Origin: Cyanobacterium sp. Dongsha4
GTDB taxonomy: Bacteria; Cyanobacteriota; Cyanobacteriia; Cyanobacteriales; Cyanobacteriaceae
DNA: 64,000 nt
NCBI RefSeq assembly: GCF_036345015.1
Contig: NZ_CP084098.1
Location: forward strand, 2,493,326-2,557,325
Reading direction: 5' to 3'
The notes below the pieces were generated by a model, which made no database searches, had not been told where the DNA came from, and saw nothing but the letters and a program-made list of their open reading frames with translations. Each line of letters opens with the position of its first letter. The stretch's first letter is position 1. Both the position numbers and the translations under genes were made by a program. This document shows, piece after piece, positions 8,410 to 15,874 of this stretch.

Positions 8410-9996
8410 ATGTTTAATTTATCCGATAACGTTGTTATCATTGTTGTTTCTGTAATGGCTATAGCAATCATATTGTGGGGATATAATCGAGCTAAACCTT
8501 ACGGAGAAATAGGTGTTTTAGCTTGGTTACAATCCCTTGCTTTAATGACTCCTTGGTTAGTGTTTTTCGCACTGTTAACATTAGGAATTTATGTTAATTT
8601 AATTGGAGTTATTTTCTTATTAGTATTGTCTGCAGGTGCTTATATTTTTTTAGGAACTTTGATTAGAAATAAAGCAAAAGAACAAATCAAATCTAATATT
8701 GATAATATTTTTAAACCTAATTTAAGCTCAGAATCTGACTCTAATAATAATGAAAAAAAGGAAACAGAAGAGCAAGAGAAAAATAATTTATCCTTAGACA
8801 AACCAGAAGACAAAGATAATAAACAAAGTAACTATACCTCTGTAAAATTAGCTCAATTAGAACCAGAATTTAATCCTATTCAAGAAGAAGATTTAAAAGA
8901 AATAAAAACTATTTTTGGCATAGATACTTTTTTTGCCATTGACACTATTCCCTATCAAGAAGGAGTCATTTTTAAAGGTAATTTACGAGGAGAAGCAGAA
9001 TATAGTCACCGCCATTTAACAGAAAAATTAACAGAAAAATTTGGGGATAAATACCGTTTATTTTTGGTGGAAACTCCAGAAGAAAAACCCGTTGTAATTA
9101 TTTTACCAAGTGCTAACGATCCAAAACCATTGACTTTAGCTCAAAAAAATCTGGCTTTAGTATTGCTTTTAGCGACAATTTTCACAAGTATGGAAGCGAT
9201 CGCACTTTTGTTAGGATTTGACTTAGTGGGGAGTTGGAACCGTTACCCAGAAGTATTACCATTAACAGGAGGATTATGGTTTATTCTCCTCGCCCATGAA
9301 ACTGCCCATCGCATTATCGCAGAGAAAAATAAAGTCAAAGTAAGTTTACCCTTCTTCTTACCATCCTTGCAAATCGGTAGTTTTGGAGCAATTACCCGTT
9401 TTGAGTCTTTAATTCCTAATCGTAGTGTTTTATTTGACGTTGCCTTCGCAGGACCTGCCGCCAGTTTTGTGGTATCTCTGGGCATATTATTATTAGGTTT
9501 TATCCTCTCCGCACCCAACAGCAGTTTTGAGATTCCTACCAGTTTTTTCCGAGGTTCAATTTTAGTGGGAGGATTAGCAAAATTATTCTTTCAGTCAGGA
9601 TTAGAAGCCGATACCATTGGGGTTCATCCTTTCACCGTTTTAGGATGGTTAGGTTTAGTAATTACCGCTATTAATTTGTTACCCGCAGGACAATTAGACG
9701 GAGGTAGAATGATACAAGCTATTTATGGTAGAAAAACTTGTCGTCGCACTACCGTTGGCACATTAATAATTTTAGGAATTGTGAGCATCTTTAACCCCGT
9801 CAACTCTTTGCCCTTTTATTGGGCTATTGTTATCCTTTTCCTACAAAGAGATTTAGAAAGACCTAGTTTGAATGAACTAACTGAACCTGATGACACCCGT
9901 GCAGGATGGGGATTATTCTTAATTTTTCTGTCTCTAACAACTCTTATTCCTATTACTCCTAGTCTTGCTTCTCGTCTAGGAATAGGTCTTTTTTAA
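8410..9996 (+). CDS. Site-2 protease family (M50) membrane metalloprotease, EGY-like
   Basis: A 528-residue intramembrane zinc protease candidate. Two N-terminal membrane spans (residues about 8-25 and 45-80) are followed by a highly charged Asn/Glu/Lys linker (about 95-145) and a soluble domain that includes the GNLRGEAEYSHRHLTEKL block typical of EGY1-type proteins. A multi-span core follows, with the zinc motif HETAH (H296, E297, H300) and the second metal-ligand motif NLLPAGQLDGG (D430). EGY proteases act in chloroplast development; cyanobacterial relatives are thought to process membrane-anchored regulators. No PDZ domain is apparent. The gene is monocistronic by spacing (183 bases after murQ, with repeats after the stop). 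Confidence 0.9.
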   Translation: MFNLSDNVVIIVVSVMAIAIILWGYNRAKPYGEIGVLAWLQSLALMTPWLVFFALLTLGIYVNLIGVIFLLVLSAGAYIFLGTLIRNKAKEQIKSNIDNIFKPNLSSESDSNNNEKKETEEQEKNNLSLDKPEDKDNKQSNYTSVKLAQLEPEFNPIQEEDLKEIKTIFGIDTFFAIDTIPYQEGVIFKGNLRGEAEYSHRHLTEKLTEKFGDKYRLFLVETPEEKPVVIILPSANDPKPLTLAQKNLALVLLLATIFTSMEAIALLLGFDLVGSWNRYPEVLPLTGGLWFILLAHETAHRIIAEKNKVKVSLPFFLPSLQIGSFGAITRFESLIPNRSVLFDVAFAGPAASFVVSLGILLLGFILSAPNSSFEIPTSFFRGSILVGGLAKLFFQSGLEADTIGVHPFTVLGWLGLVITAINLLPAGQLDGGRMIQAIYGRKTCRRTTVGTLIILGIVSIFNPVNSLPFYWAIVILFLQRDLERPSLNELTEPDDTRAGWGLFLIFLSLTTLIPITPSLASRLGIGLF

Positions 9997-10000
9997 AAGA

Positions 10001-10116
10001 GCAAAGGGCAAGGGGCAAGGGTAAATAGTTGATAATGAATAACCTCTAACTCCGAACCCCGAACTCCGAACTCCGAACCTCAAACCTATCCTTATCCAAT
10101 ATTCTTAAACCGAACT
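10001..10116. repeat. Short-repeat cluster plus end fragment of the MITE-like family
   Basis: Between the M50 protease and cobM there are G-rich AAAGGGCAAGGGGCAAGG units, a C-rich half of repeated AACCCCGAACTCCG, and then CTTATCCAATATTCTTAAAC followed by CGAACT. That last piece matches the right end of the 230-bp element described at 15444. Confidence 0.65.
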
Positions 10117-10129
10117 AAAGTTATTTTCA

Positions 10130-10915
10130 CTATCGAGGTCGAAATAAATGGTTATGACTAGGATTATAAAGTTTTGATCTCGATTGGTATGACTCCCCTT
10201 TTAAAGATTGTTGCTGAGGAAGTATTTTCAGTGCAGGACTAATAAGATAAAGAGTAGTGCGAATAAAACCATAATCATAAGTAGTTTGAGCCATTTTTGT
10301 TAAAGGCACAATGATGATTTTTTCATCTTCCCACCCCACTCGGTAACAAATAGCCACAGGGGTATCGGCAGGATAATGTTTTAGTAAATCCTCTTGAGAT
10401 TTTTCTACATGACGGGCGGCTAAATATAAACATAAACTAGCTTCATGGGCGGCTAATTTCTCTAATTCTTCTTTTTCTGGCACTTGAGAAGCCTTACCAC
10501 TCACCCTCGTTAAAATAATTGTTTGTACTAAATCGGGAATCGTCAATTCACTGGCAATTTTTGCCGCCGCCGCTTGATAGGCACTGATTCCGGGGATTAA
10601 CTCAAAGGGAATATCCGCTTCTGCTAACAATCTCATTTGTTCATGAATGGCACTATATAAACATAAATCCCCTGACTGCAATCGCACCACTGTTAACCCC
10701 TGTTTCTCTTTTTCAATCATTAAAGGGATTATCTCTTCTAATGTTTTATTGCCTGTGGCGATTAATTCGGCATTTTCCTTGGTGTCTTTTAAAATTTGTT
10801 TCGGTACAAGGGAATCGGCATATAGAATAACATCGGCTGATTTTAGAATTTTGTAGGCTTTTAGAGTTAGTAAATCTGGGTCTCCGGGGCCTGCTCCAAT
10901 AAAATATACTGTCAT
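10130..10915 (-). CDS. cobM: Precorrin-4 C11-methyltransferase
   Basis: This SAM-dependent tetrapyrrole methylase methylates C-11 of precorrin-4 in corrin (pseudo-cobalamin) synthesis. The start MTVYFIGAGPGDPDLLTLKA is the family's GxGxGD SAM-binding block, and VVRLQSGDLCLYSAIHEQM and ELIPGISAYQAAAAKIASEL are the central signatures. YAD in ILYADSLVP favours CobM over CobA or CobI. The 261-residue length is normal. No other cob gene is adjacent, and I saw no cobalamin-riboswitch core upstream (10916-11084). The C-terminal 25 residues are Ser- and Arg-rich and poorly conserved. Confidence 0.92.
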   Translation of the reverse strand: MTVYFIGAGPGDPDLLTLKAYKILKSADVILYADSLVPKQILKDTKENAELIATGNKTLEEIIPLMIEKEKQGLTVVRLQSGDLCLYSAIHEQMRLLAEADIPFELIPGISAYQAAAAKIASELTIPDLVQTIILTRVSGKASQVPEKEELEKLAAHEASLCLYLAARHVEKSQEDLLKHYPADTPVAICYRVGWEDEKIIIVPLTKMAQTTYDYGFIRTTLYLISPALKILPQQQSLKGESYQSRSKLYNPSHNHLFRPR

Positions 10916-11042
10916 ACAGTTAAATCATTAAGTAAAGTTAAGCTAAAGATAAAATTATCTTCTATTGAATAGTAATTAATGTATTTTGAGAGTAGAAAAT
11001 AATATTTTGGGTCAAATTTACCAAAATAATGGGTCAAAAGCC

Positions 11043-11059
11043 TCGCCCTTTTAGGGCGA
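11043..11059. other. Perfect 7-bp hairpin, probable IS end or terminator
   Basis: TCGCCCT-TTT-AGGGCGA forms a perfect stem just downstream of the frameshifted small gene. Read on the minus strand it is followed by GGCTTTTG, so it could be that gene's terminator, the left-end hairpin of the tnpB element, or both. Confidence 0.6.
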
Positions 11060-11084
11060 CTTTAACCAATAAAAGGCGATGAGC

Positions 11085-11253
11085 CTACTCCTTTAATCTT
11101 ATCCTCCTAATAAAATCTCTCACTACCTCTGTTTGATTCCTCCCTGTTTGCTCACAATATAACTTGAGCTTTTCTTTTTCTTCTATTGTTATCAAAATCG
11201 TTAGATGAACTTTTTTATTTTGTGGGTTAATTTCTCTTTTTTTCCGTTATCAT
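11085..11253 (-). pseudogene. Small ribbon-helix-helix-like protein, frameshifted in an A7 run
   Basis: Read from 11253 the ATG frame stops after eight codons. One frame over, an open stretch runs to TAG at 11085 and encodes KKVHLTILITIEEKEKLKLY followed by CEQTGRNQTEVVRDFIRRIR. That is a beta-strand, helix, helix pattern like CopG/Arc repressors. Removing one A from the seven-A run at 11238-11244 would join the ATG to it as a 55-residue protein. Similar small proteins are found beside tnpB in cyanobacteria (from memory). Either this is a decayed gene or the A7 run allows slippage. The strand is opposite to tnpB, which it would face divergently if ISAs1 were removed. Confidence 0.5.
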
Positions 11254-11274
11254 ACCAATATATACGGTGTTAGT

Positions 11275-12489
11275 CCAGGGCAAACGCATACTCAAGCAGA
11301 CAAAATCTTAAGTAAATAATCGTTATCCCATCCAGCCTTAAGTCGTTTTGCCTTTTTACCTCGAGAGCAACTCTTTTCCTTATTCAACAAATTTAAAGCA
11401 ATATGTCTAATAACTGCCATGTTTTCACTACCCTGACCTTTTCTGATTCGACTCTCATCCTCTCTAAACCCGACATCTAAGCACCAATGTAATTTATTCT
11501 CTATTCCCCAATGACTCCTGATTCCTTGGGCGAACTTTTCTACTCCTTGGTCTAAACTGGTTAAGTAGTACCTTCTTTCCAATGTGGCTTTTTGTCCTAA
11601 TAGTTTTCTCTCTGATTCTACTATTCCGATCGTTTTTAATCCCACCCATTTTTCCCTGTCTATAAAATCTGTACCCGAATTTATTAGCCAATAACGGCGT
11701 TTTTCTATTCGACCATGATTCTTTTCTATCGTTTCATATTTTTCTTTGATAATTTCTTGATAGTTATTTTTTAATGTCCAATCAAATAATTGTTTGACAT
11801 CCTCAAATAAATTACCTTGATTACCTTTGAGGCTCAGAATATAGTCTCCACCTTTCTCTATAATATTTTTGGCTATATTCTTTTGACACCCCATGGCATC
11901 AATGGTCACAATACAACCATTAAGTTCTAAAACTGCCAATAACTTGGGAATTGCCGTAATTTCATTGGATTTATCTTCCACTTTTAACTGCCCCAAAACC
12001 AAGTTATTATTACTAGCCCAAGCACTTACCATGTGAATGGCACTTTTATTTTGACTCCAATCATAAGAACTCCGTAATGTTTTACCATCAATGGCTATTA
12101 TTTCTCCTTGCGTTATTTGAGCAACATGGTTAATCCAATCTAAGAAAGCTGATTGCAATTGCTTTGGACATAGACGAGCAAATAAACGAGCGATAGTATC
12201 ATGAGAAGGAATACCATTGGGCAGTTCAAGAAACCTTTCGAGCCAAGATTGTTTACTTTTACCATATTCTTCAATTTCTACCCAAGAGTCGGCACCACAA
12301 ATTACCGCCAGAATTGTTAATGCTACAATGTCAACTAATTTATGTTCAATTAAGTAACTGGTTCGTGGGTCTTCAATATTTTCAAAATGTTTCCACAGGT
12401 ATGATTTCTCAGAAATCACGGCTATTAATTCCCTCTATAATCTTTACTATATTACTTTCTCATAAATTTTTAGTATGCGTTTGCCCTGG
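11275..12489. mobile_element. ISAs1-family insertion sequence, complete, 1215 bp
   Basis: The ends are perfect 18-bp inverted repeats (CCAGGGCAAACGCATACT at 11275-11292, its complement at 12472-12489). The element is flanked by a perfect 8-bp direct repeat GTGTTAGT (11267-11274 and 12490-12497). It carries one intact transposase gene. Identical ends and an unchanged target duplication point to a recent insertion. Confidence 0.95.
11292..12419 (-). CDS. ISAs1-family DDE transposase
   Basis: The 375-residue transposase has an N-terminal DDE_Tnp_1-associated region (FENIEDPRTSYLIEHKLVDI, then ILAVICGADSWVEIEEYG). The catalytic core has acidic residues in GEIIAIDGKTLR and CIVTIDAMGCQ, and the glutamate region in RSHWGIENKLHWCLDVGFRE. 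It ends in the family's HIALNLLNKEKS motif. It occupies nearly the whole element between the inverted repeats. No frameshift or missing catalytic block is visible, so the element may be active. Confidence 0.93.
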   Translation of the reverse strand: MISEKSYLWKHFENIEDPRTSYLIEHKLVDIVALTILAVICGADSWVEIEEYGKSKQSWLERFLELPNGIPSHDTIARLFARLCPKQLQSAFLDWINHVAQITQGEIIAIDGKTLRSSYDWSQNKSAIHMVSAWASNNNLVLGQLKVEDKSNEITAIPKLLAVLELNGCIVTIDAMGCQKNIAKNIIEKGGDYILSLKGNQGNLFEDVKQLFDWTLKNNYQEIIKEKYETIEKNHGRIEKRRYWLINSGTDFIDREKWVGLKTIGIVESERKLLGQKATLERRYYLTSLDQGVEKFAQGIRSHWGIENKLHWCLDVGFREDESRIRKGQGSENMAVIRHIALNLLNKEKSCSRGKKAKRLKAGWDNDYLLKILSA

Positions 12490-12490
12490 G

Positions 12491-12503
12491 TGTTAGTCTA
12501 ACA
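12491..12503. promoter_or_regulatory. 13-bp palindrome at the tnpB start, split from its other side by ISAs1
   Basis: TGTTAG-T-CTAACA is a perfect inverted repeat whose last A is the first base of the tnpB start codon. Its left half lies inside the ISAs1 target duplication. It could be an operator for the neighbouring ribbon-helix-helix protein or part of the IS left end; no binding data are available. Confidence 0.4.
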
Positions 12504-13720
12504 TGAAACAACGATATAACTATAGAATTTATCCTACGTCACAGCAAGAACAGTTGTTAGCTCAACTGTTTGGTTGTTGTCGTGTGGTTTATAATGATGG
12601 GGTAGCGTTGTGTCAGCAAATCTATAAAGAAGGAGGTAAAAAACCAAGTAATAGTGAACTGCAAAGACGACTCATAACTCAAGCAAAAAAGACTAAAGAA
12701 AGACAATGGCTATCTGATGTCAGTGCTATCCCTCTTCAACAGGCTTTAAATGACTTAAATCAAGGCTATTCCAACTTTTTTGATTCCGTAAAAGGGAAAA
12801 GAAAAGGACAAAAAGTAAACCCTCCTAAGTTTAAGTCGAGAAAATCAAATCAATCAGCACGGTTCACTCGTGGTGGTTTTAAAGTTGGGCAACATAAAAT
12901 TAAGTTAGCAAAAATAGGTAAAGTAAAAATTATCTGGTCAAGAGAATTGCCTAGCCTTCCATCATCGGCAACAGTCATAAAAGATTCTGCTAGTCGGTAT
13001 TTTATTTCTTTTGTGGTGGAGACAATCCCTGAAAAATTACCTGATAATGGTCAAAATGTTGGAGTTGACTTAGGAATTGAAACCTTTGCTACTCTAAGCA
13101 ATGGGCAAAAGATAAAATCTTCTAAACCATTAAAGAAATATCAAAGAAAACTAAGACGTTGTCAAAGAAATTTAAGTAAAAAGAAAAAAGGAAGTAAAAG
13201 ATATGAAAAAGCAAGAAAAAGAGTAGGGAAAGTTCACAGTAAAATAAAAGACACTCGCACTGATTTTCTACATAAATTGTCAACGGATATTATTCGTGAA
13301 AACCAAACAATAGTACTAGAAGATTTGAACGTCAGTGGCATGGTAAAAAACCGTAAATTAAGTAAAGCAATTAGCGATATGGGATGGCGCACATTTAGGA
13401 CGATGTTAGACACAAAATCCGTAATGTATGGTAGAGAGTTTATTGTGATTGATAGGTGGATACCAACATCTCAAGTATGCTCTAATTGTGGATTTAATGG
13501 CGGTAAAAAAGAATTAAATATAAGAGAATGGACTTGCATTAATTGCGGTGTAGTGCATGATCGTGATGTTAATGCGTCAAAAAATATTTTAGTCGCTGGA
13601 GGGCATTCAGAGACTCAAAACGGACGTGGAGCAGGGCGTAAGACTACCACAATGGTAGCAGTAGGCGATGAAGCGTCAACCCACCGAGAGATTAGATTTA
13701 AGCAGTTAAGTCTATTCTAG
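12503..13720 (+). CDS. tnpB: IS605/IS1341-type TnpB, RNA-guided nuclease family
   Basis: A 405-residue TnpB with all landmarks intact: N-terminal helix-turn-helix region starting MKQRYNYRIYPT, RuvC-like residues D189 (GVDLGIE), E273 (LEDLNVSGM) and the DRD motif at 353-355 (HDRDVNASKN), plus a four-cysteine zinc ribbon (CSNCG...CINCG). TnpB proteins cut DNA guided by an RNA (omegaRNA) overlapping the element's right end. Here that would be the 3' part of the gene and 13721-13757. The start codon lies 13 bases from the ISAs1 end, so the native promoter has been displaced and expression may now depend on ISAs1. Confidence 0.93.
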   Translation: MKQRYNYRIYPTSQQEQLLAQLFGCCRVVYNDGVALCQQIYKEGGKKPSNSELQRRLITQAKKTKERQWLSDVSAIPLQQALNDLNQGYSNFFDSVKGKRKGQKVNPPKFKSRKSNQSARFTRGGFKVGQHKIKLAKIGKVKIIWSRELPSLPSSATVIKDSASRYFISFVVETIPEKLPDNGQNVGVDLGIETFATLSNGQKIKSSKPLKKYQRKLRRCQRNLSKKKKGSKRYEKARKRVGKVHSKIKDTRTDFLHKLSTDIIRENQTIVLEDLNVSGMVKNRKLSKAISDMGWRTFRTMLDTKSVMYGREFIVIDRWIPTSQVCSNCGFNGGKKELNIREWTCINCGVVHDRDVNASKNILVAGGHSETQNGRGAGRKTTTMVAVGDEASTHREIRFKQLSLF

Positions 13721-13727
13721 TAGGAAT

Positions 13728-13748
13728 CCCGTCGCCTTCAGGCACGGG
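13728..13748. other. IS605-type right-end hairpin
   Basis: CCCGT(c)GCC-TTCA-GGC-ACGGG forms a stem with one bulged C just after the tnpB stop, followed by AGGATGTCAAC. This is the usual right-end structure of IS200/IS605 elements and the expected 3' scaffold end of an omegaRNA on the plus strand. Confidence 0.7.
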
Positions 13749-13798
13749 AGGATGTCAACATTATTCGGTCTTGAATTTTGATAAAAACAGCAAATCAA

Positions 13799-15397
13799 AT
13801 GTCTTCGCAAACTACAATCACAAAAACTATTGCTGACTTACTTTCTCTTGTGGAAAATAAGTATGGTGTTGGGGTAGGGTTAGAATTATTACGGCAATTA
13901 GGGGGACATAATATTATCTCTGATAAGGGTGAACCTCCTGATGTACCTTCTATAAGTAATGGCAATCATCCTCAAGTTGTGATTGTGGGAGCAGGAATTG
14001 CAGGATTAGTTTTGGCTTTGGAGTTGAAGGAAAGAGGTGCGAAAGTTATCCTTTTAGAAGCATCATCTCGATGTGGAGGCAGAAATTTAACTATTCGCTC
14101 AGGAGAATTAATCCAAGAAGAGGGTTTTCCTGCTCAAAAATGTAATTTACCGTCTGGACAATATTTTAATGCGGGGCCGGGGCGGATTTCTCATCATCAT
14201 CGGGCTGTTTTACATTATTGTCGTCGTTTTGGTTTATCATTGCGTCCTTATTTTACTCTGAATAGGGGGGCTTTGCTTCACCGTTGGCTACCTCAGACTA
14301 ATCAGGACATTTTTATCAAAAATAGACAAGTGCTGTTTGACGGGCTAGGAAGGCTCTCTGAGTTAGCTTTTAAGGGTTCTACAAGTCTGAATTTACAAGA
14401 ATCTTTACCGCAGGATTTGGCTTTGGCCTTAAATGACTGGTTACAAACTTTTGGGGGAGTTGATGAGAAGGGTAATTATCAAGAAGATGGAAAAAGTGGC
14501 TATCAACTAATGCGAGGGGGGCGCGATGATAAGGGAAAACCTTGCTCTGCTATGGAATTGGAACAGATTTTAGGTTTGAGATTATGGTATGATGACCCTC
14601 GCCGTAGTCCTGATGTAATTGATGAGCAGTTAACAATGTTTGAAATTGAAGGGGGTAATGATGGTTTAGTTACTGCTTTGGAGTCAGCTTTAGGGGATTG
14701 TATTCGTCTCAATCATGGGGTAGAAGAAATAGTCCAAGATGAAGGGGGAGTAACCCTGAAAGGTTCACTTACTAATGATTCTGGGCAAACTTTTCAATTA
14801 AAATGCGATCGCATTGTGATTACTGCTCAACCTCCTGTTTTAAAAAATATGCGTATTGATGTGGGGAATGCTTGGCTAGAGGCATTTAAAGCTCTACCTC
14901 CTCGGTTTGCGGTAAAAGTTGCAGGATGGATGAAACGACGTTTTTGGGAGGAAGATTTAGGGATTTATGGGGGAATTACGTTTACTAATCTACCTATTCA
15001 ACAAATTTGGTATCCCAATAATGGTTTCTTAGAGCAAAATGGAGGCTTATTGGTGTTAGCCTATAGTGCCTTGGAATATGGAGAAGCCCTTGGGAAAATC
15101 GCCCCTGATATTCGTTGTCTGGCGGCACAAGAATTAGCCAGTCGCATTCATCCACAAATAAAATCTGAATCTAGTCATCTAATGACGATTGCTTGGCAAA
15201 ATATTCCCTATATTTACTCCCCTTGGATGGCTTGGACTCCTGAAAAATATAATCAATACTTCCATCAAATTACAAGATGCGATCGACGTATTGCCTTCGC
15301 TGGAGATTGGTGTAGTCATCTTCCTGCATGGCAAGAAGGAGCGATTCGTAGTGCTTATGATTTAATTGAGTGGGCTTTATATGGCAAAGAGTCTTAA
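13799..15397 (+). CDS. FAD-dependent amine oxidase, L-amino-acid oxidase/dehydrogenase-like
   Basis: The dinucleotide-binding motif VVIVGAGIAGLVLALELKER is followed by LLEASSRCGGRN (FAD ribose and pyrophosphate contacts) about 60 residues from the start. An unusual FNAGPGRISHHHRAVLHYCR segment follows, and the protein ends with the typical flavin-contact tail IAFAGDWCSH...WQEGAIRSAYDLIEW. This layout matches flavin monoamine oxidases, and the GPGRISHHH block resembles cyanobacterial L-arginine or L-amino-acid oxidases (slr0782-type, from memory). Substrate is therefore a suggestion. I prefer the ATG at 13799 over the TTG at 13778; neither has a good ribosome site. A transposon ends about 40 bases upstream, so its promoter may have changed. 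Confidence 0.8.
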   Translation: MSSQTTITKTIADLLSLVENKYGVGVGLELLRQLGGHNIISDKGEPPDVPSISNGNHPQVVIVGAGIAGLVLALELKERGAKVILLEASSRCGGRNLTIRSGELIQEEGFPAQKCNLPSGQYFNAGPGRISHHHRAVLHYCRRFGLSLRPYFTLNRGALLHRWLPQTNQDIFIKNRQVLFDGLGRLSELAFKGSTSLNLQESLPQDLALALNDWLQTFGGVDEKGNYQEDGKSGYQLMRGGRDDKGKPCSAMELEQILGLRLWYDDPRRSPDVIDEQLTMFEIEGGNDGLVTALESALGDCIRLNHGVEEIVQDEGGVTLKGSLTNDSGQTFQLKCDRIVITAQPPVLKNMRIDVGNAWLEAFKALPPRFAVKVAGWMKRRFWEEDLGIYGGITFTNLPIQQIWYPNNGFLEQNGGLLVLAYSALEYGEALGKIAPDIRCLAAQELASRIHPQIKSESSHLMTIAWQNIPYIYSPWMAWTPEKYNQYFHQITRCDRRIAFAGDWCSHLPAWQEGAIRSAYDLIEWALYGKES

Positions 15398-15443
15398 CTA
15401 ATTTGAGTTCGACAAATTTTCAGTGCTGTAAATTATTTCAATA

Positions 15444-15673
15444 ACCTGAGTTTTGGATAAGCTGAAAGTATTATTTTCTCGTAGTCAGAAAGCCTTATAG
15501 CTTCTTAGAAATAACGATAAAATTGCCTTAATCCGAACTGACGTTAAATATATTCAACCCTTACTACCCCAAAACTCTAAGCCTCTACTTTCCCCTCTCA
15601 CCCTCTCTCCTCATCACCCTAACACCTGAAACCTGACACCTAGCCTTATCGGATATTCTTAAACCGAACTGAG
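15444..15673. repeat. MITE-like element, copy A (230 bp) with 8-bp flanking duplication
   Basis: The ends are CCTGAGTT... and ...AACTGAGG (imperfect inverted repeat), flanked by TTTCAATA at 15436-15443 and 15674-15681. It has no coding capacity. An inverted copy with roughly 85-90% identity by eye lies at 42616-42860. The interior includes a C-rich stretch of CCTCTC and CCTAACACCTG units. It fills much of the 477-base gene-free stretch between the amine oxidase and histidine kinase genes. Confidence 0.8.
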
Positions 15674-15688
15674 GTTTCAATAGTAATT

Positions 15689-15732
15689 AATCTGAGTTTC
15701 GGATAAATTTTCATCTATGAGCAAAGTAAAAA
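15689..15732. repeat. Dispersed repeat starting CTGAGTTTCGGATAAATTTT
   Basis: Directly after copy A comes another short dispersed unit (CTGAGTTTCGGATAAATTTT then CATCTATGAG), also present at 29305, 30838 and 51343. The remaining bases up to 15874 show no gene or clear signal. Confidence 0.6.
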
Positions 15733-15874
15733 GGGTAAACCCCTCTGTGTCTCACCTCTCGAGCCAAGGTTTTTTCAAAGTAGTGGTAAAATTAAAAATT
15801 AAGTTGTTTGCCTTAATGTTTTTAGCAATGACTGGGGGGTGTTGACAGGGGAATGGTTGCATGAGCAAATACCT

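Larger units (their letters stand above)
11043..13757. mobile_element. IS200/IS605-superfamily (IS1341-like, tnpB-only) element, interrupted by ISAs1
   Basis: The tnpB gene at 12503 ends in a typical IS605-type right-end hairpin (13728-13748) followed by GGAGGATGTCAAC. On the other side, a short divergent ribbon-helix-helix gene ends just before a perfect hairpin (11043-11059), which I take as the left boundary. No tnpA (Y1 transposase) is present. An ISAs1-family element (11275-12489) splits the region between the divergent genes. The exact left end is uncertain. Confidence 0.55.

Noticed and set aside
10916-11084. Cobalamin riboswitch upstream of cobM
   Set aside because: The conserved B12-box core was not found in this spacer.
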